A stretch of 64,000 bases of DNA from Pogonophryne albipinna. Lineage: Eukaryota > Chordata > Actinopteri > Perciformes > Artedidraconidae. Below, one piece after another: positions 1-11,903 of this stretch. Location of the stretch: assembly GCA_028583405.1 (NCBI GenBank), contig CM053263.1, positions 6,243,804 to 6,307,803 of the forward strand, given 5' to 3'. Every line of letters starts with the position of its first letter. Positions within the stretch are counted from its first letter, which is position 1. The notes under the pieces were generated by a model. It had not been told where the DNA came from and searched no databases. It saw only the letters and a list, made by a program, of their open reading frames with translations. The translations under genes were made by a program, and so were the position numbers.

Positions 1-3000
1 CAGCTACCGGCGCTAAGGCAGACTGAGGTCGGATGGCTTGGAGCCGTTACCATGACTTCACACCTTAGGATACCCACAAGGATTCAGCTAGGGGTAGGTA
101 TGGAAGTGATGGGCCTAAATGCTAGTGCCACAACTACACATTGGGCACAAAGTCTGAATGTTCTATGAATTTAAGCAAAGTATTCCCAGAAACTATATAC
201 ATTTCAAAACTTTCTGTTGCAGCTCATTTCCTGTGAGTCATAAAGAGGGGGACTGCATATATCAAACTACAGACGCACATTCTGTCTGCCATCTGACTTT
301 TTTGCAATAGCAGGAATTTATTTATCTTAAAATAGCCGAAATAGCTTTTCTAAAAAATGATGCCTCGTCAACATTACTGGATTTCTGTATGTCCAACTGT
401 CAGCATGTGAGTAACCAGTCTGTGTTCCGCAAAATCATATTAAAAACACGTACCTTTTTTAATAAATGTGGCTTAATAAACTGAAACCTATATATTACTT
501 TCTAAAAACAGATCTTGTTGCTAGGGAACAAAACCCTCCAAATCGTTTTGATTTTTTTGTGGAGAGAAAATGTTCGTGCCTGTTTGTCCTGAGAGACAGC
601 TGGAAAATGTCATATAGGTCGGCTGATGATAAGCAGGGGGATCAATCACCAGAGGGAGTAATTATTGAGCTGAAAACAAATGATGGAAAAGCTACAGGAG
701 TTGATAATAATACAATTTCCCTTGGGGGGTGGGGGAGACACTCTACTCATGACACTGCAATGATGCATTACTTTGTATTGGCAGCTTTGACTAAATGGCA
801 GCGCTGCAGCATTCTACAAGGGAAAAGTGTTTCCATTTTAAAAACCAGGTTGTTTTTTTCAGTGTCTGTGTGATTGAGCAACAGATACTGTGGCCAGCTG
901 GGTCATATTGTAAGTGTTTGGAATCCACTAAACAACCACAGTAACTCACAACTCAACCACAAGCCCTGAATAGTTGCAAAGTTCAACCAGCATCTCCGTG
1001 GAGAATTATTTTTAATCGACGGTGGTATGATGGTCAAGGATGAGGACTGAATTCATAAATGCCTTGTGGTTGGAAAAACCCACAGTGACACATTGCATAA
1101 TATTAAAAAGTCGACCAGGAGCAGAGAAAAGGCGCCTTCACTCAACTGTCTTTAAACGTTGCTCACTACAACTGCTGAGTCAGCCATCTGTGAACTTTAT
1201 AACACAAACTATCCGAGCTACGGAGCAGCGTGCATCCCAGCATGTGTGCTGATAAGGAATGAATCCATTGCCTCTAACATTTCTAAACTGACACAGTTTT
1301 CCTTGTGTCAAATCCCATTGTAAGATAGACATCAGGGAAAACAAAGTAGCTCGTCATGTAGCTGATACGGCAGGCTCCAAAATGTTACGGATGTATTAAG
1401 AACAAAGACAATGAAACAAGAGAGAGAAAAAAAGAAACCAGATATTTGTTTGTGGTGCAGGCAATTCAAATACTTTTACATCGCTCTGACTATAATAAGC
1501 AATATGTTACATTATGTGCCTATGCCTTGTATAACAGCCCTTATCAACAAGCTGAAAAAGTCAAATATTCAGACTGGAACTTTAACAGGAAAGGGTGGGA
1601 GCTACTTTGATTTGCATCTCCCTGCACAAGGAAAGCAGACCTCTGCTTCAGTGCTTGATATGGTGTTTAGTAGTCCATCATGCACACACACACATAAGAT
1701 CCATTTTCCAAACACCTGTTTGCATAACCAGCAGAGTGTACATCAAAAGCAAAGTGTAGGAAGCACTATGGTTCATTATGTGTAGGACTGACAGTGGCTA
1801 TCATCTTCTGTTACATTAAAATATAGTCAAATCCAAGTTTTGCATTTAGGCTACTGCCTGCCTTACTTATTTACTTAATTATTAGCCTATTATTACTGCT
1901 TTAGACGCTCATTTGGGGTTGTAAGGACATACTACTTTGCAGGAATGCTTTGACACAGAAATAGACAGGACTAAAAGGCATGCTCCAACATGACAGGCAA
2001 ACATTTTTTTCTTTTTTTTGCCTCACAAAACTTTGTTTCGTTTTTGGCTTCACAAAACGTAAACCTAGTCAGTGTTTGGGTGTCTTCCACCTTATGAGCT
2101 ATGTCTAAGATGCATATGACTTGATACATTGTAATTAAACAGTGAACGGTGGAGTCCAATTCAAGTCATTCCACATACCCAAACTCGATGCAATCCTACA
2201 TATTCACGGAGCTATGATGTAATTGTGTTTATCTAAATTAAATCGACGGAAATACCTACGGAAATTGCTCAACAAAAAAGACTCTATAGAGGTTGTTCGC
2301 TCACTATTAATGAAGTATTTCTTTCCAAATGGGAATTAGAACTGGCTCTTGGAGATGTTGTTTGTCAGCAGGCAAACCTAATCAGTATCAGAGCCCGTCG
2401 TGTTGGCGGTGATGTAGCTGTATTATTAATATACTTCCATGGTTATGCACATTTTAAAGCAGTTTTGTGCTGTGACGCTCCGACTGTAAGCTCGCTCCCT
2501 TGGCTTGTCAATAAATAGTTAACATAAAAACTAGTAATTTCGACTGCCATTTATGCCCATTTACCATTTGGGGGTTGTTATAGCTAGCTTGTTACCATTA
2601 GAAGCTAACGTTAGCTGCCTCAGCCTCCACTGTATGCAATGGAGCCTTTATAAAAGTTGTGGGCGACAGTCAAGTTTTTTCGCGAAAAACCAAACTGTGA
2701 CGACACTGGTTAGCTTCTCGTTTCACAGTTGGTCAAACAGAACAGATACTAACACAAAGAACATGCGAGGTATGTTTTATTTTACCTTATGCTGTAGTAA
2801 CTCATGTTTATTCACGGTTGCTAAGGAAGATCCTCGTGCGGCAGGATACTTTTTGTGGACGCGGTTGAGAAGAGCTCTGTTACTCGGTCCTTAGTTACCG
2901 AGCCGACGAAGAACGGGTGTTCCTATTGGTTGACCGATTACTTACGTGGATGATGATTGGAAGAAATTCTGGAGAAGGGTGGAGAGCTTTCTATAAATAC

Positions 3001-3879
3001 AGTCTATGAAGAGCTATTGATTGTTTATATTTTTACCATGTAAATATGTTTAAAGCTTACAATAAGAACACCTATTGTTCAGAAACTTGGATTAATAACT
3101 GGTTTTGTTAAGGATTTGCTACAGTAACCATGACAACAAGTAGACTTGGGTTTAAGACATACTTTATGTTACAAACGTCGATGTTATTCCTTTCTGAACT
3201 GGCCACACATATTTAATTTAGTTGTAGCCTAAGAGAGGGCTTAATAAACCAATAATTAAGTTTGCTGTTTTTTGGAATTGTACTTTTATTTAGAGTTAAA
3301 ATCGTCTTTCAGCCGCAACCATGGTTTTATTACAAAAGTGACTCAAGTCTTTACGTTATTGACAATATTGTATAGGGTTAGATTAGATCCATAAGGCATG
3401 TGATATCATATACAGCTCAAAGGTGCTAGACCTTTTTTTTCTCGCAAATCTGCTATAAACATCGAGAAGCATAATACTAAAAAAAAAGAAGCTTGTATTG
3501 CAAAAGGTCAGAATTATGTATGAATATAAAGGCGGTCACTAATTTGCAACATAGTCTATAAAAATACAGTACAGTTGGGATGAATCTCAATAAATAGGAA
3601 CAAATTATAACTTAGATATTGCAGTTTAGATTTGCCCATTATTTAATTTGTACCATAAGTATCAGGGCTTTGAGTGGGTGGGTGACAGAAAGTTATTTAA
3701 TAACATCCTTGGTTTATCATTATGATGTTCAAAATAAAAAAAAAGGTAAACAGTAAATTAACTGAAATATGATCATCACCTTACACATCACAGTAGTTTA
3801 TACAAAGAATTATAGAAGAAGCAGTCCAATGAATAATCAATGTCTTTTTTCATCATTGCCTTCTATTCTTCTTACCAAA
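1..3879. other. Intergenic stretch without a supported gene
   Basis: No open frame here resembles a known family or is framed by convincing splice sites. The sequence is AT-rich, with a short CA run near 1,683 and several GCTAACGTTAGC-like words near 2,600 that are common in fish intergenic DNA. A promoter-like cluster at 2.9-3.0 kb is listed separately. The stretch lies beyond the 3' end of rhno1, which runs on the minus strand. Confidence 0.5.
2925..2999 (+). promoter_or_regulatory. Promoter-like cluster: two inverted CCAAT boxes and a TATA-like box
   Basis: ATTGG occurs at 2925-2929 and 2956-2960, followed by TATAAATA at 2992-2999. Order and spacing fit a plus-strand core promoter with NF-Y sites. 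No downstream plus-strand exon could be identified, so it may be a chance cluster or part of a repeat. Confidence 0.25.
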
Positions 3880-4929
3880 TCAGCTATGATTAAACACATC
3901 TGAGTCCGAGAGATGGCCCCTCTCTTTTAACAACAACATCAGACCCCTCCTCTTCCTCCATGTCACCTTCAACCCATAATCCCTCTCTGGTGTGTCAGCC
4001 ACTAACATTTCGGGTGGCTGATTACATGGTGGTCTACATGGCTGAGCCTGTAGCAAGTGTGGAGAGGACGAGGAGGGATGACTACTCCCTTCTTGAATTA
4101 CTTTTGGAGTGTCAACATCAGGTGGTGGACTGACACTGCTGACCTCAGTGGTGTTGCATGTTTTGGAGGCCGGTGTCGCATCACCATCTGCTGGAATACT
4201 GCATCTCTCTGTCACTTGAATAGATGGATTTTCAGGTGGGTGCAAACACCTACTGGAGGATGCAGCCCCATTGGAAAGTGTCTTCACATTCCTTTTTCTG
4301 AATGTGGATGTCTGTCTCTTTGGTGTGTCTGAGTGCTGTGCAGTCCTTTTGATTTGGCATGCTCCCTGTGGTTGATTTCCTGTTTCACACACGTCTGGAG
4401 ACTCTGAAGATTTCTTTGTGTGTGTACTCCTTTGTTGATTAGATTGGTCTCTTGACCTTGTATGAAAAGATAATGAGGGGAATTGGCACACACTCTTTTT
4501 CCTGGACAGCTGACTGGAATTGTCAAGAATGTTTGTGGCAGAGAGGCACTTTTTTCTTCCGCCTCGTTTCACTGGGAGTGCAGCTGCAACTGAACGATCA
4601 AATTCTGGTCTTACCTAAAAAGAGTAGAGGGGAATACACTTTCAGTCACATATCAAATAGTTATAATTCTGCAAAGTAACTCCCCAGAAAGGTCAGGTTT
4701 AACTGCAGACACTTCCAGTTAGAACACATTCTGTGATATGAACACTGGTGTTTAAAATAAATGAACTTACCCAAGAATTTAGAGATGAACTGCTCTGTGT
4801 CTCTGTGAAAAACTCTTTGGGATTGAGTGCTGCTCGGACTTCAGGCACATTTTGGAGTCTGGCTCCACGCACAGGATGCTCCAGGAACGGCAGGGGAGGC
4901 TTCTCTGTCTTTTTGGCTTTACGGGGCAT
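3880..4929 (-). CDS. rhno1: RHNO1 (RHINO), RAD9-HUS1-RAD1 interacting nuclear orphan
   Basis: RHNO1 binds the 9-1-1 clamp and TOPBP1 and promotes ATR signalling in the nucleus. Two coding exons are seen, 4771-4929 and 3880-4614, joined in phase 0 by a gtaagt donor and a ttttag acceptor. They encode about 297 residues; human RHNO1 has about 238. The start is the ATG at 4929 (MPRKAKKTEK), giving a basic N-terminus. The intron falls inside the SWV motif (residues 52-54), followed by RPEFD; SWV is the known 9-1-1 contact in human. The C-terminus carries the family signature DTPERDYGLKVTWRKRR followed by LKERGHLS. The middle is Ser/Pro-rich and poorly conserved. A non-coding first exon probably ends at 5099 (donor at 5097-5098) and splices to an acceptor just before 4952. 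The identification rests on both conserved ends plus the divergent foxm1 neighbour. Confidence 0.93.
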
Positions 4930-5257
4930 TAATAATGATCATTCCTGAACACCTAGTGGAATTAAAACATCACTTGACACATGTAATTTTCTGGTTTAAA
5001 TACTATACACTAATGACATATCCAGGTCTACGGTTAAGGAGTCAACATTTAGCTGTGTACTTTTGAACGTTTTAATTCTAGCACGACATAGAACTTACCT
5101 AAATGTTATGCTTCGAGCTAGACATAGTTATTATTGTAAACAATTAACCCATGCATAAAACGTTAGGTATTCCATTGTTGTTGTCTACTAGGAACTTCTC
5201 TTGTTTTCCGTCTTCCTGTTGCTTACTATTTCCCGGTTTCCACCAACGTCGATTCTG

Positions 5258-5364
5258 ATTGGGGGTTGGGACCATATGGTATTTTTCTCTGGATCGCTAT
5301 TGGTGCACATGTATACCACGTCATCAGAGTGACGGATGTGGCACCCACAGCGCCAAAATTCAAA
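5258..5364. promoter_or_regulatory. Shared rhno1/foxm1 promoter core (NF-Y and CDE/CHR-like sites)
   Basis: Between the divergent genes there are inverted CCAAT boxes (ATTGG) at 5258-5262 and 5299-5303, about 41 bp apart. GCGCC at 5350-5354 is separated by exactly four A's from TTCAAA at 5359-5364. A GC-rich CDE four bases from a CHR, with NF-Y sites nearby, is the known layout of DREAM/MMB-regulated G2/M promoters. The CHR here reads in the reverse orientation relative to the CDE. Human FOXM1 and RHNO1 also share a bidirectional promoter. Transcription starts were not determined. Confidence 0.55.
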
Positions 5365-6641
5365 AACGTTGTTGAATCGACAAGGCAGCATGTAAATAAG
5401 ACCAAATGAACCATTATACATATTACGGATCCTTTGATTTAACATCGATTATGTGCCAATTGTTTCAACTATTAGCAGGAGAGAGGCAACGCGGAATTGC
5501 CTGAATCATCACAGTAATATGAAGGTTTGGCTTTATCTAGTTTTGTTACAATGGTGTTATGTGCTTGCTGTTAACCTACGTGATAGCTAGCCACCTAGCT
5601 GCCTTAGCTTAGCTTACATTTAGCTGACGTTGACTGTAACAAGGACAATGTTACAATGTAATGTTAGTAAAGGTTTGATGCCACAAAACAAAGATTTCCT
5701 CCATGATATACATGTTGTATGCTGGTGCATTTATTTCTCATGACTCAAATGGATGACACATTGAACCCCGTTTAGGAAATGTTGACATTTGAATATTTAC
5801 AACCTCTGTATTTAAAGAAACATCGGTGCAAGAAAAATTGGGATGTTTTACCAATAATTTAAAGAAAGCCTTTAATTCGGCATACCTCAAAAGACAAATA
5901 ATCCATTACTTGCAACGCTTCTTGTTGCAACACATAGCTAGCTAACGTTAGCTATCTCGCTTTTATTTGCTTTAACACAGAAGCCACCTGAATCGGTTGT
6001 ATAATCTGCGAAACCTTTCAGATTACATTTAGTCGCTTATCTAAATCACGAGCCACGTTTTTCTGAAAGACTTAACTACTTTGTATGATATTTAAATAAA
6101 TCAGTTATGAACCGATCCAAACATTGGCTGTTTGCCAGGGAATCAGCGGAAAACGTTAGCAAAACACGCCAACTGCAGCTATGTAACAACTGTAGTTCTA
6201 GAAGGCATGTGTCGCCAGGGAACACAACCTAGTGATCCGGAGACAGGCTGCTAAATCTGCGCGATACTGCATCTAAAAAAACAAAAAAGGGTCAAAGCGG
6301 AGCTGAATTTCACCTATCAGGTCCATATTATTAGAATATAATTCGACCTACCAATGCACAGTATGTGTACTGGTATTTGATATACATTAATTTCTTCGTG
6401 TCAATCTAAATAGTTAAGCGTACAAAGCAACGGTTTATAACCCGCCTGCTTTCATTGTTATCCAGCTAGCTTAGCATTGATTTCATACCTTCTGCCAGGT
6501 AAACTAACCTATTTCCAGTTAGCATGGTGTGAAAGTTGACTTTTAGGTTGTTTTGAAACAATATGGTTGTTACATCCATGTTTTGTCTTTGTGTTACAGT
6601 TGTACAGAATACCAGTGAACACCTAGGAGCATTTGATGATC

Positions 6642-9600
6642 ATGAGACGGAGCCCAAGGAGACCCCTGATCCTCAGAAGAAGAAAGTTGCCCTTTCAGCA
6701 AAATGATCCACCAGCTGCTGAATTGAAAAGCCAAGATGATGCATCGGGCTCCAAAGAACCTTCAACATCAGCTACCACTCAGAGATTCCCCGATGGCATC
6801 CGCATTATGGATCACCCTTCCATGTCTGACACACAGGTGGTGGTTGTCCCCAAAACAGCAGACCTTCAAAGTGTTATCCGGGCCCTCACTGCCAAAGGAA
6901 AAGAGTGTGGAGCCCAGGGGAGGAACAAATTCATCCTTCTGACTGAGAACAGCAGCCGGGACAATGGATCTTTTTGCCAGCCTGCTGCTGAAGGGGATGG
7001 CGTCTCTACAGTTGATCAATCAGCGAAAGCAGAAACGATGCACAGCTCCCCGGATGCTAAACATCTCACCGGAATTAAAGCATGTATGGAGACATTTTAA
7101 GTCTTTCATAGCTTGGTTATCTGTCTTTAATCCTCCCTTTCTTGAAGCAATAATGTTTTTTCCTCTTTCGTTATTAGTGAATAAGGAACTTGAGTGTGGT
7201 CCTTTAGACGACAGCCTCACCAATATTCAGTGGCTCGGCAGAATGAACACATGTGGCGTCCAACCAGATCCTGTCAAGCAGATGGCCATCAAGGAGAACC
7301 TCACCATGAGTTCAGGGACTTTTCAGGTCAGCTGGTCCTCCTTGTCACCTCAGTGGGACTTTTACTGCTGATGTGATAACATGTATGTCTATGTGTGACA
7401 CTGATCTCAGGCATGTCTCAGCATGTCCCCTAAACACCATCCTTTCTGTCTCAGTGGCACACCACTTTATTGTGATATACAGTTATCTCTCTAGGATGGG
7501 GATTACATAACACTTGTGCTGCTGAGTTGAAATTATTTGATGATATAAACTGTTGATAACTGCAATATTGTGTTAGAGGATTTTATTGTAACGGCTTAAT
7601 TGAAGTTGTTAATCAGTTTGAATATTTGTATGGGCCAGACATTTTAAAGATGGTATATTAACTGCATGAGCTTAATGGTTTAAGTCTGTTTTAACTCTCG
7701 TAGTTGATACAAATTTTTTCAAAAATTCCTTTTGTTTTTCCAGACATGTCCTTTTTTTTACAGTTTTTTTTTTACATTCCTATTTCTGAGTGAATCCAGA
7801 ATTAAGAGGTTTGAATGGCTAAAGATTTAGGAGTAAGTCATGTGTAGACTTACAAAACAACATATCAAGTTAATCTTAACATTTGTGTCTACAGTTCAAA
7901 AGATGGATCATGTATTGAAGACTCTTTTTCTTTGTTTCTTTTACAGGCGCGAAATGCACTAATGGATGCAGAGTCTGCTCAGCAGCCCATGTCAGAGCGC
8001 CCACCGTACTCCTACATGGCCATGATCCAGTTTGCCATTAACAGTGGGAAGAGCAGGAGGATGACACTAAAAGAGATTTACATGTGGATCGAAGACCACT
8101 TCCCTTACTTCAGAGAGGTGGCCAAACCAGGATGGAAGGTGATTTTTAACTGAAAAAAAGTACAATTTATATATAATAAAGCAGATAAAAGTAATTAAAT
8201 GTCACTTACTGTAACATGCAATCAAGATTTTTGTTTCTTCTCTATAATTACAGAACTCCATCCGCCATAACCTCTCTCTGCACGATATGTTTATTCGTGA
8301 GACGTCACCAGACGGTAAAATCTCTTTCTGGACTATCCGACCTGAGGCCAACCGATGCCTCACTCTTGATCAGGTGTACAAGGTGACCACAAAATACATG
8401 CAACACTGAAACTGAATGAATGTTTTTGCCTTAATGTTATTCATTTTTTATTCTTTGATTTCATCATGATCAACCTCTTTTTTGGTTTTAAATCATCTTT
8501 GTTTTCTTCAATTCCACATCTTTTTCTACAGCCTGGTTGTGATCCGATGACCGCTCCTGTTACGGTGCCAATGCTTTTATTTTCCAACCAAGTAAGATGG
8601 CTTGATCCTTTTTAAATCTCTAGGTCTAACAGTCTTCCTCTTTACAGTCAAGCAGCAGAAAGCGGAAAAGGGACAGAAAATCTGACTTTCACTCTGAGGT
8701 CTAGGGAGATCTTTTTCTTACAGGAGGAGAGGAAATGAGCAGCAGATATACATCCATCATTTCTCCTTAAAGTGTAGGGACATGTATAAGAAGTCTAACT
8801 TTAACTTGTGTCTGTTCTAGCTCGCCCAACACTGAAACAAGGGAGAGAAGCTTGTCACTTAAGTGTAGTCAAGAGTAGTACAGTGAGGCCACTGTTTGAT
8901 TTAACTGTAAAATAACGCTATGTCATTTCCTTTTTCTTTACAGCAACAAAAGAGGATGCTTCCTGATGCAAGAAAAATGCCAGTTAGCTCTGGTGAGTGA
9001 AATTGGAAAAGTGAAAAAGAAAATATGGCAGATAAAGTCAGACATTTTCATTAAACCGTTGTGTTTTCTATACTCAGAGAGAAGGATGAAACCTCTTCTC
9101 CCTCGAACCGATTCCTACTTGGTTCCCATCCAGCTGCCCGTCAACTCCTCCATCTACCTGCCGCCCGCCCTGTACCCCCCCACTTGCTCGCAGCAGAAAC
9201 GGTCCACTTCAAGAGGAGCCAAGAGAGTGCGGATAGCTCCTAAGGTAAAGCTCTTGTCATGCGTTGCAGATTTGTAGCGCGATTAGAAAAACATCAGGTT
9301 GTCTGGTTGGATATTGTCAAAGAATGATGTGTGGGAATGTTTCTGGTACATTTGTCAAGTGCAGGTTTTATGTGAACATTTTTAAATAGCTGAAGACACA
9401 TCTTTTTAGATCAGCTTTTTTTTACAAGCGACACCACCAGTTTAATCTTTATTTATTTTTTATTTAATAGATTTTATAGATCTCTCAGCGACACCCCCTT
9501 TTCAATTGGTCTTTAAATCTTATTTTTTCCATTAATTAAAATGGTGTAATTGTTTTATTTATTTTATGGGTATTATTATTTAATTCTCTTAAGTCTTATG

Positions 9601-10603
9601 TCTGCCTTTATTTTACCAAGAGGGATAACTATTTATTTCATTCTATTTTCTTTGACTTATCACACCTTTTACCTCCCTGTGTCCCTTGAACTGTTATCAT
9701 GTTGTTATGCTGCATTTGTGCCAAAAGGCTTTAAACGTATATCATGGAGCGAAAGCATATTAAGCCTATTATGTCCGACAGGTGATGCAAAGCGACGCCC
9801 CGGCAGTAGTGCTGCATCCTCAGAAGAACGAAGACCTCAAGGTGGAGGTGAAGGAAGAGCAGGTGTGTTTGCCGATTAAATGCGAGACTCCTAAAGCCCC
9901 TCTGAAGAGACAAGCCAGCAGCTCTCGGCGCAAACAACGGCTGATTCACTCTCTGGACGAGGAGCCGGTCCTCCTCTGCCCCGATAACACCTTCTTGGAT
10001 TCCGGCGTAGTCTCCGACGCTTCCACTTTCCAGGAGATGCTGACCACGGAGCTGGAGGAGCCTCAGGAGGAGGAGGAGCAGCAGAGCCCCGACCGAGGCT
10101 TCTGCTCCTCAAAGACTCCCGTAAAAAGCAGCAGCCACCTGACCTCCTCCACGCCCAGCAAGCCTCCCTCTCTCGCCCTACCCGAGCCCTGGAAAGTGAC
10201 CCCCGTGGGCAAAGGGAGCCAGAGCGCTCTAGACTTTAGTCCCATCCGCACACCAGGCGGTCCTGCAGTGACCCCCCGACACGAGTACACCACCTTTAGC
10301 TTTAACAGCACTCCCTTTAAAGACTGGCCTCTGTTTAGCTCCCCCAGAGAGCTGTTCACGGTCGCTCCCCCCCCTGCAAGCACAGACTCTCCCATGGAGG
10401 GCCTCAGAAGCGACGGCTCCGGAGAGCTGCTCCATGTGGGAGGAGGCACCGCTAACCGCTCCATCACGGAGGGCCTCGTCCTGGACACGATGAACGACAG
10501 CTTGAGGGAGATCCTGGTGGACATTAGCTTCTCTGATCTGGTTGAGGAGGACCTGGGTATGGCTAATATCAGCTGGTCCGAGTTCATCCCTCAATTTAAG
10601 TAG
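6642..10603 (+). CDS. foxm1: Forkhead box protein M1
   Basis: FOXM1 is the nuclear forkhead activator of G2/M genes. Exons read: 6642-7083, 7178-7326, 7947-8138, 8254-8382, 8944-8992, 9078-9244 and 9782-10603, all in phase with GT-AG borders, giving about 649 residues. An optional exon near 8532-8592 is discussed separately. The chosen start (6642, MRRSPRRPLIL) aligns with the mammalian N-terminus; the ATG at 6636 would add two residues. The N-terminal block has GIRIMDHPSMSDTQVV and ALTAKGKE. The forkhead domain covers roughly residues 214-305 (ERPPYSYMAMIQFAIN, WIEDHFPYF, NSIRHNLSLHDMF, FWTI) and is split between exons 4 and 5 after GWK. MKPLLPR, SYLVPIQ and KRVRIAPK follow. The last exon holds the acidic transactivation end TEGLVLDTMNDSL through SEFIPQFK. 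The human protein has about 750 residues, so the linker is shorter here. The 5' non-coding exon was not located. Confidence 0.95.
8532..8698 (+). other. Uncertain alternative foxm1 exon region
   Basis: After the forkhead exon, a good acceptor (ctacag) and a good donor (gtaaga) bound 8532-8592. This segment starts in frame (PGCDPMTAPV) but is 61 nt long, so it would shift the frame of the next certain exon (QQKR, 8944). A second acceptor/weak-donor segment at 8648-8698 (51 nt) reads SSSRKRKRDRK in phase 0. Mammalian FOXM1 has a short linker here and an alternative exon in one isoform. Either 8532-8592 is skipped, or a T run near 8576-8584 carries one extra base. Confidence 0.4.
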
Positions 10604-11388
10604 AGTACGGGCAAAAACATTTTCGACCACATGAAAACACTAGAGGAGAAAATGGGGAAAAGAGTTCCATTTCGAAGTTCCTCTCCACTTTCTAGCATTC
10701 TCATTGGTTATTTCATTAAGGGCTTCTTTCTATAAGTGAATGTCTTCCTGTTTTCTTTTGATCCTTCATCCTACCTATCATATCTGTGTATGTGAATGTA
10801 TGTTGATTTGCACATTTTAATATATAATTTAGCTTTTGCGTATGTAAATGTAAAGACAATATATTGCCTGTTAAGCCAGCCAGATGCGAATCGACTTGTA
10901 GATTGTGAGATTGTTAGCAATAAACCGTAGTAGAGGATTACAAGTAGCACTAACAGCAATAGGGTTAGAACCATCTTCACCACAGAGCTACATTCTGCAT
11001 GCAGTGACTCCTCGTGTCAACACCGTGTTTTAAGGAAGTCTTATGGAGCAATATACTAAATATGTTGTATCTATCTAGCACACATTGTAATAGTTTTCAG
11101 ATGCAAATGTATTTTCCTGTGAGCACAAAAAGAATAGCTTTTGCAGAACCATCTTTGGAGGTCAGAATGGGAGATATTCCGCGTTCTGAAAATGTCACAG
11201 AATAATGTTTGGCTTTAATATTTCCTCCAAGTTTGTCAGAATGCGTGTTTGTATGTGAGAGGGATTGCATTGCAGTGATCTGTTAACAGTTGCTGCTGAA
11301 TGGAAAGAGTGTTGTGGTTTGTAGCAAACAGATTTCGTAGCATGTGCCTTGTTCTGTTTTCTGAAGTTGTTGTTTGTTATGACTGTAC

Positions 11389-11494
11389 AATAAATCTGCT
11401 GGTGTTGGCACATCATTTTGTATTCATTATTGTTTTCGATGAAAGACGGCTTTGATTTCCCTCGACTTGCTAACAATCAAAACATTTAAATAAA
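11389..11494 (+). terminator. foxm1 polyadenylation signals
   Basis: AATAAA occurs at 11389-11394 and again at 11489-11494, about 0.8-0.9 kb after the foxm1 stop, and the second is followed by a T-rich run. The intervening 3'UTR (10604 onward) contains no other gene. The convergent slc7a11-like gene ends at 11904 on the other strand, leaving about 400 bp between the coding ends and the signals. Confidence 0.7.
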
Positions 11495-11903
11495 GATTTT
11501 TTTTTCAGCCTTACACTAACTACACACTACTTACCCTTCTACTATGTATTCCATTTGTTAAACTACATAGCAATACCTCATTTATTTACACTTGAGTAAA
11601 AGGTAAAAAACATTTATAGATTGTTTCTTACAGAACTTGGGCACCTAAGCAGAGATTTAGATGTTTCTGATGAATGAGAACTAAAGAAAGCCCCTCCTGA
11701 AACTGAAATAGTGTTTTACTTTTTCTCAAATTGAACAAAAAAAGTCAGATAAACCAGCCGGGTCATTTGTAGTTTTAATAGTTTTCTCAAAACAGCACAT
11801 TACAGTTATTTTAGTATCAAAATGGACAGCTAAAACGGGTTCAAACCTGTAACAAAGTAGTATTCTAGGACTTCTCAAGGTGTTATTCAGTAGAAAGCGG
11901 TCT

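Noticed and set aside
466..873. 135-codon plus-strand open frame
   Set aside because: No motif, no splice context, low-complexity wording; typical chance frame.
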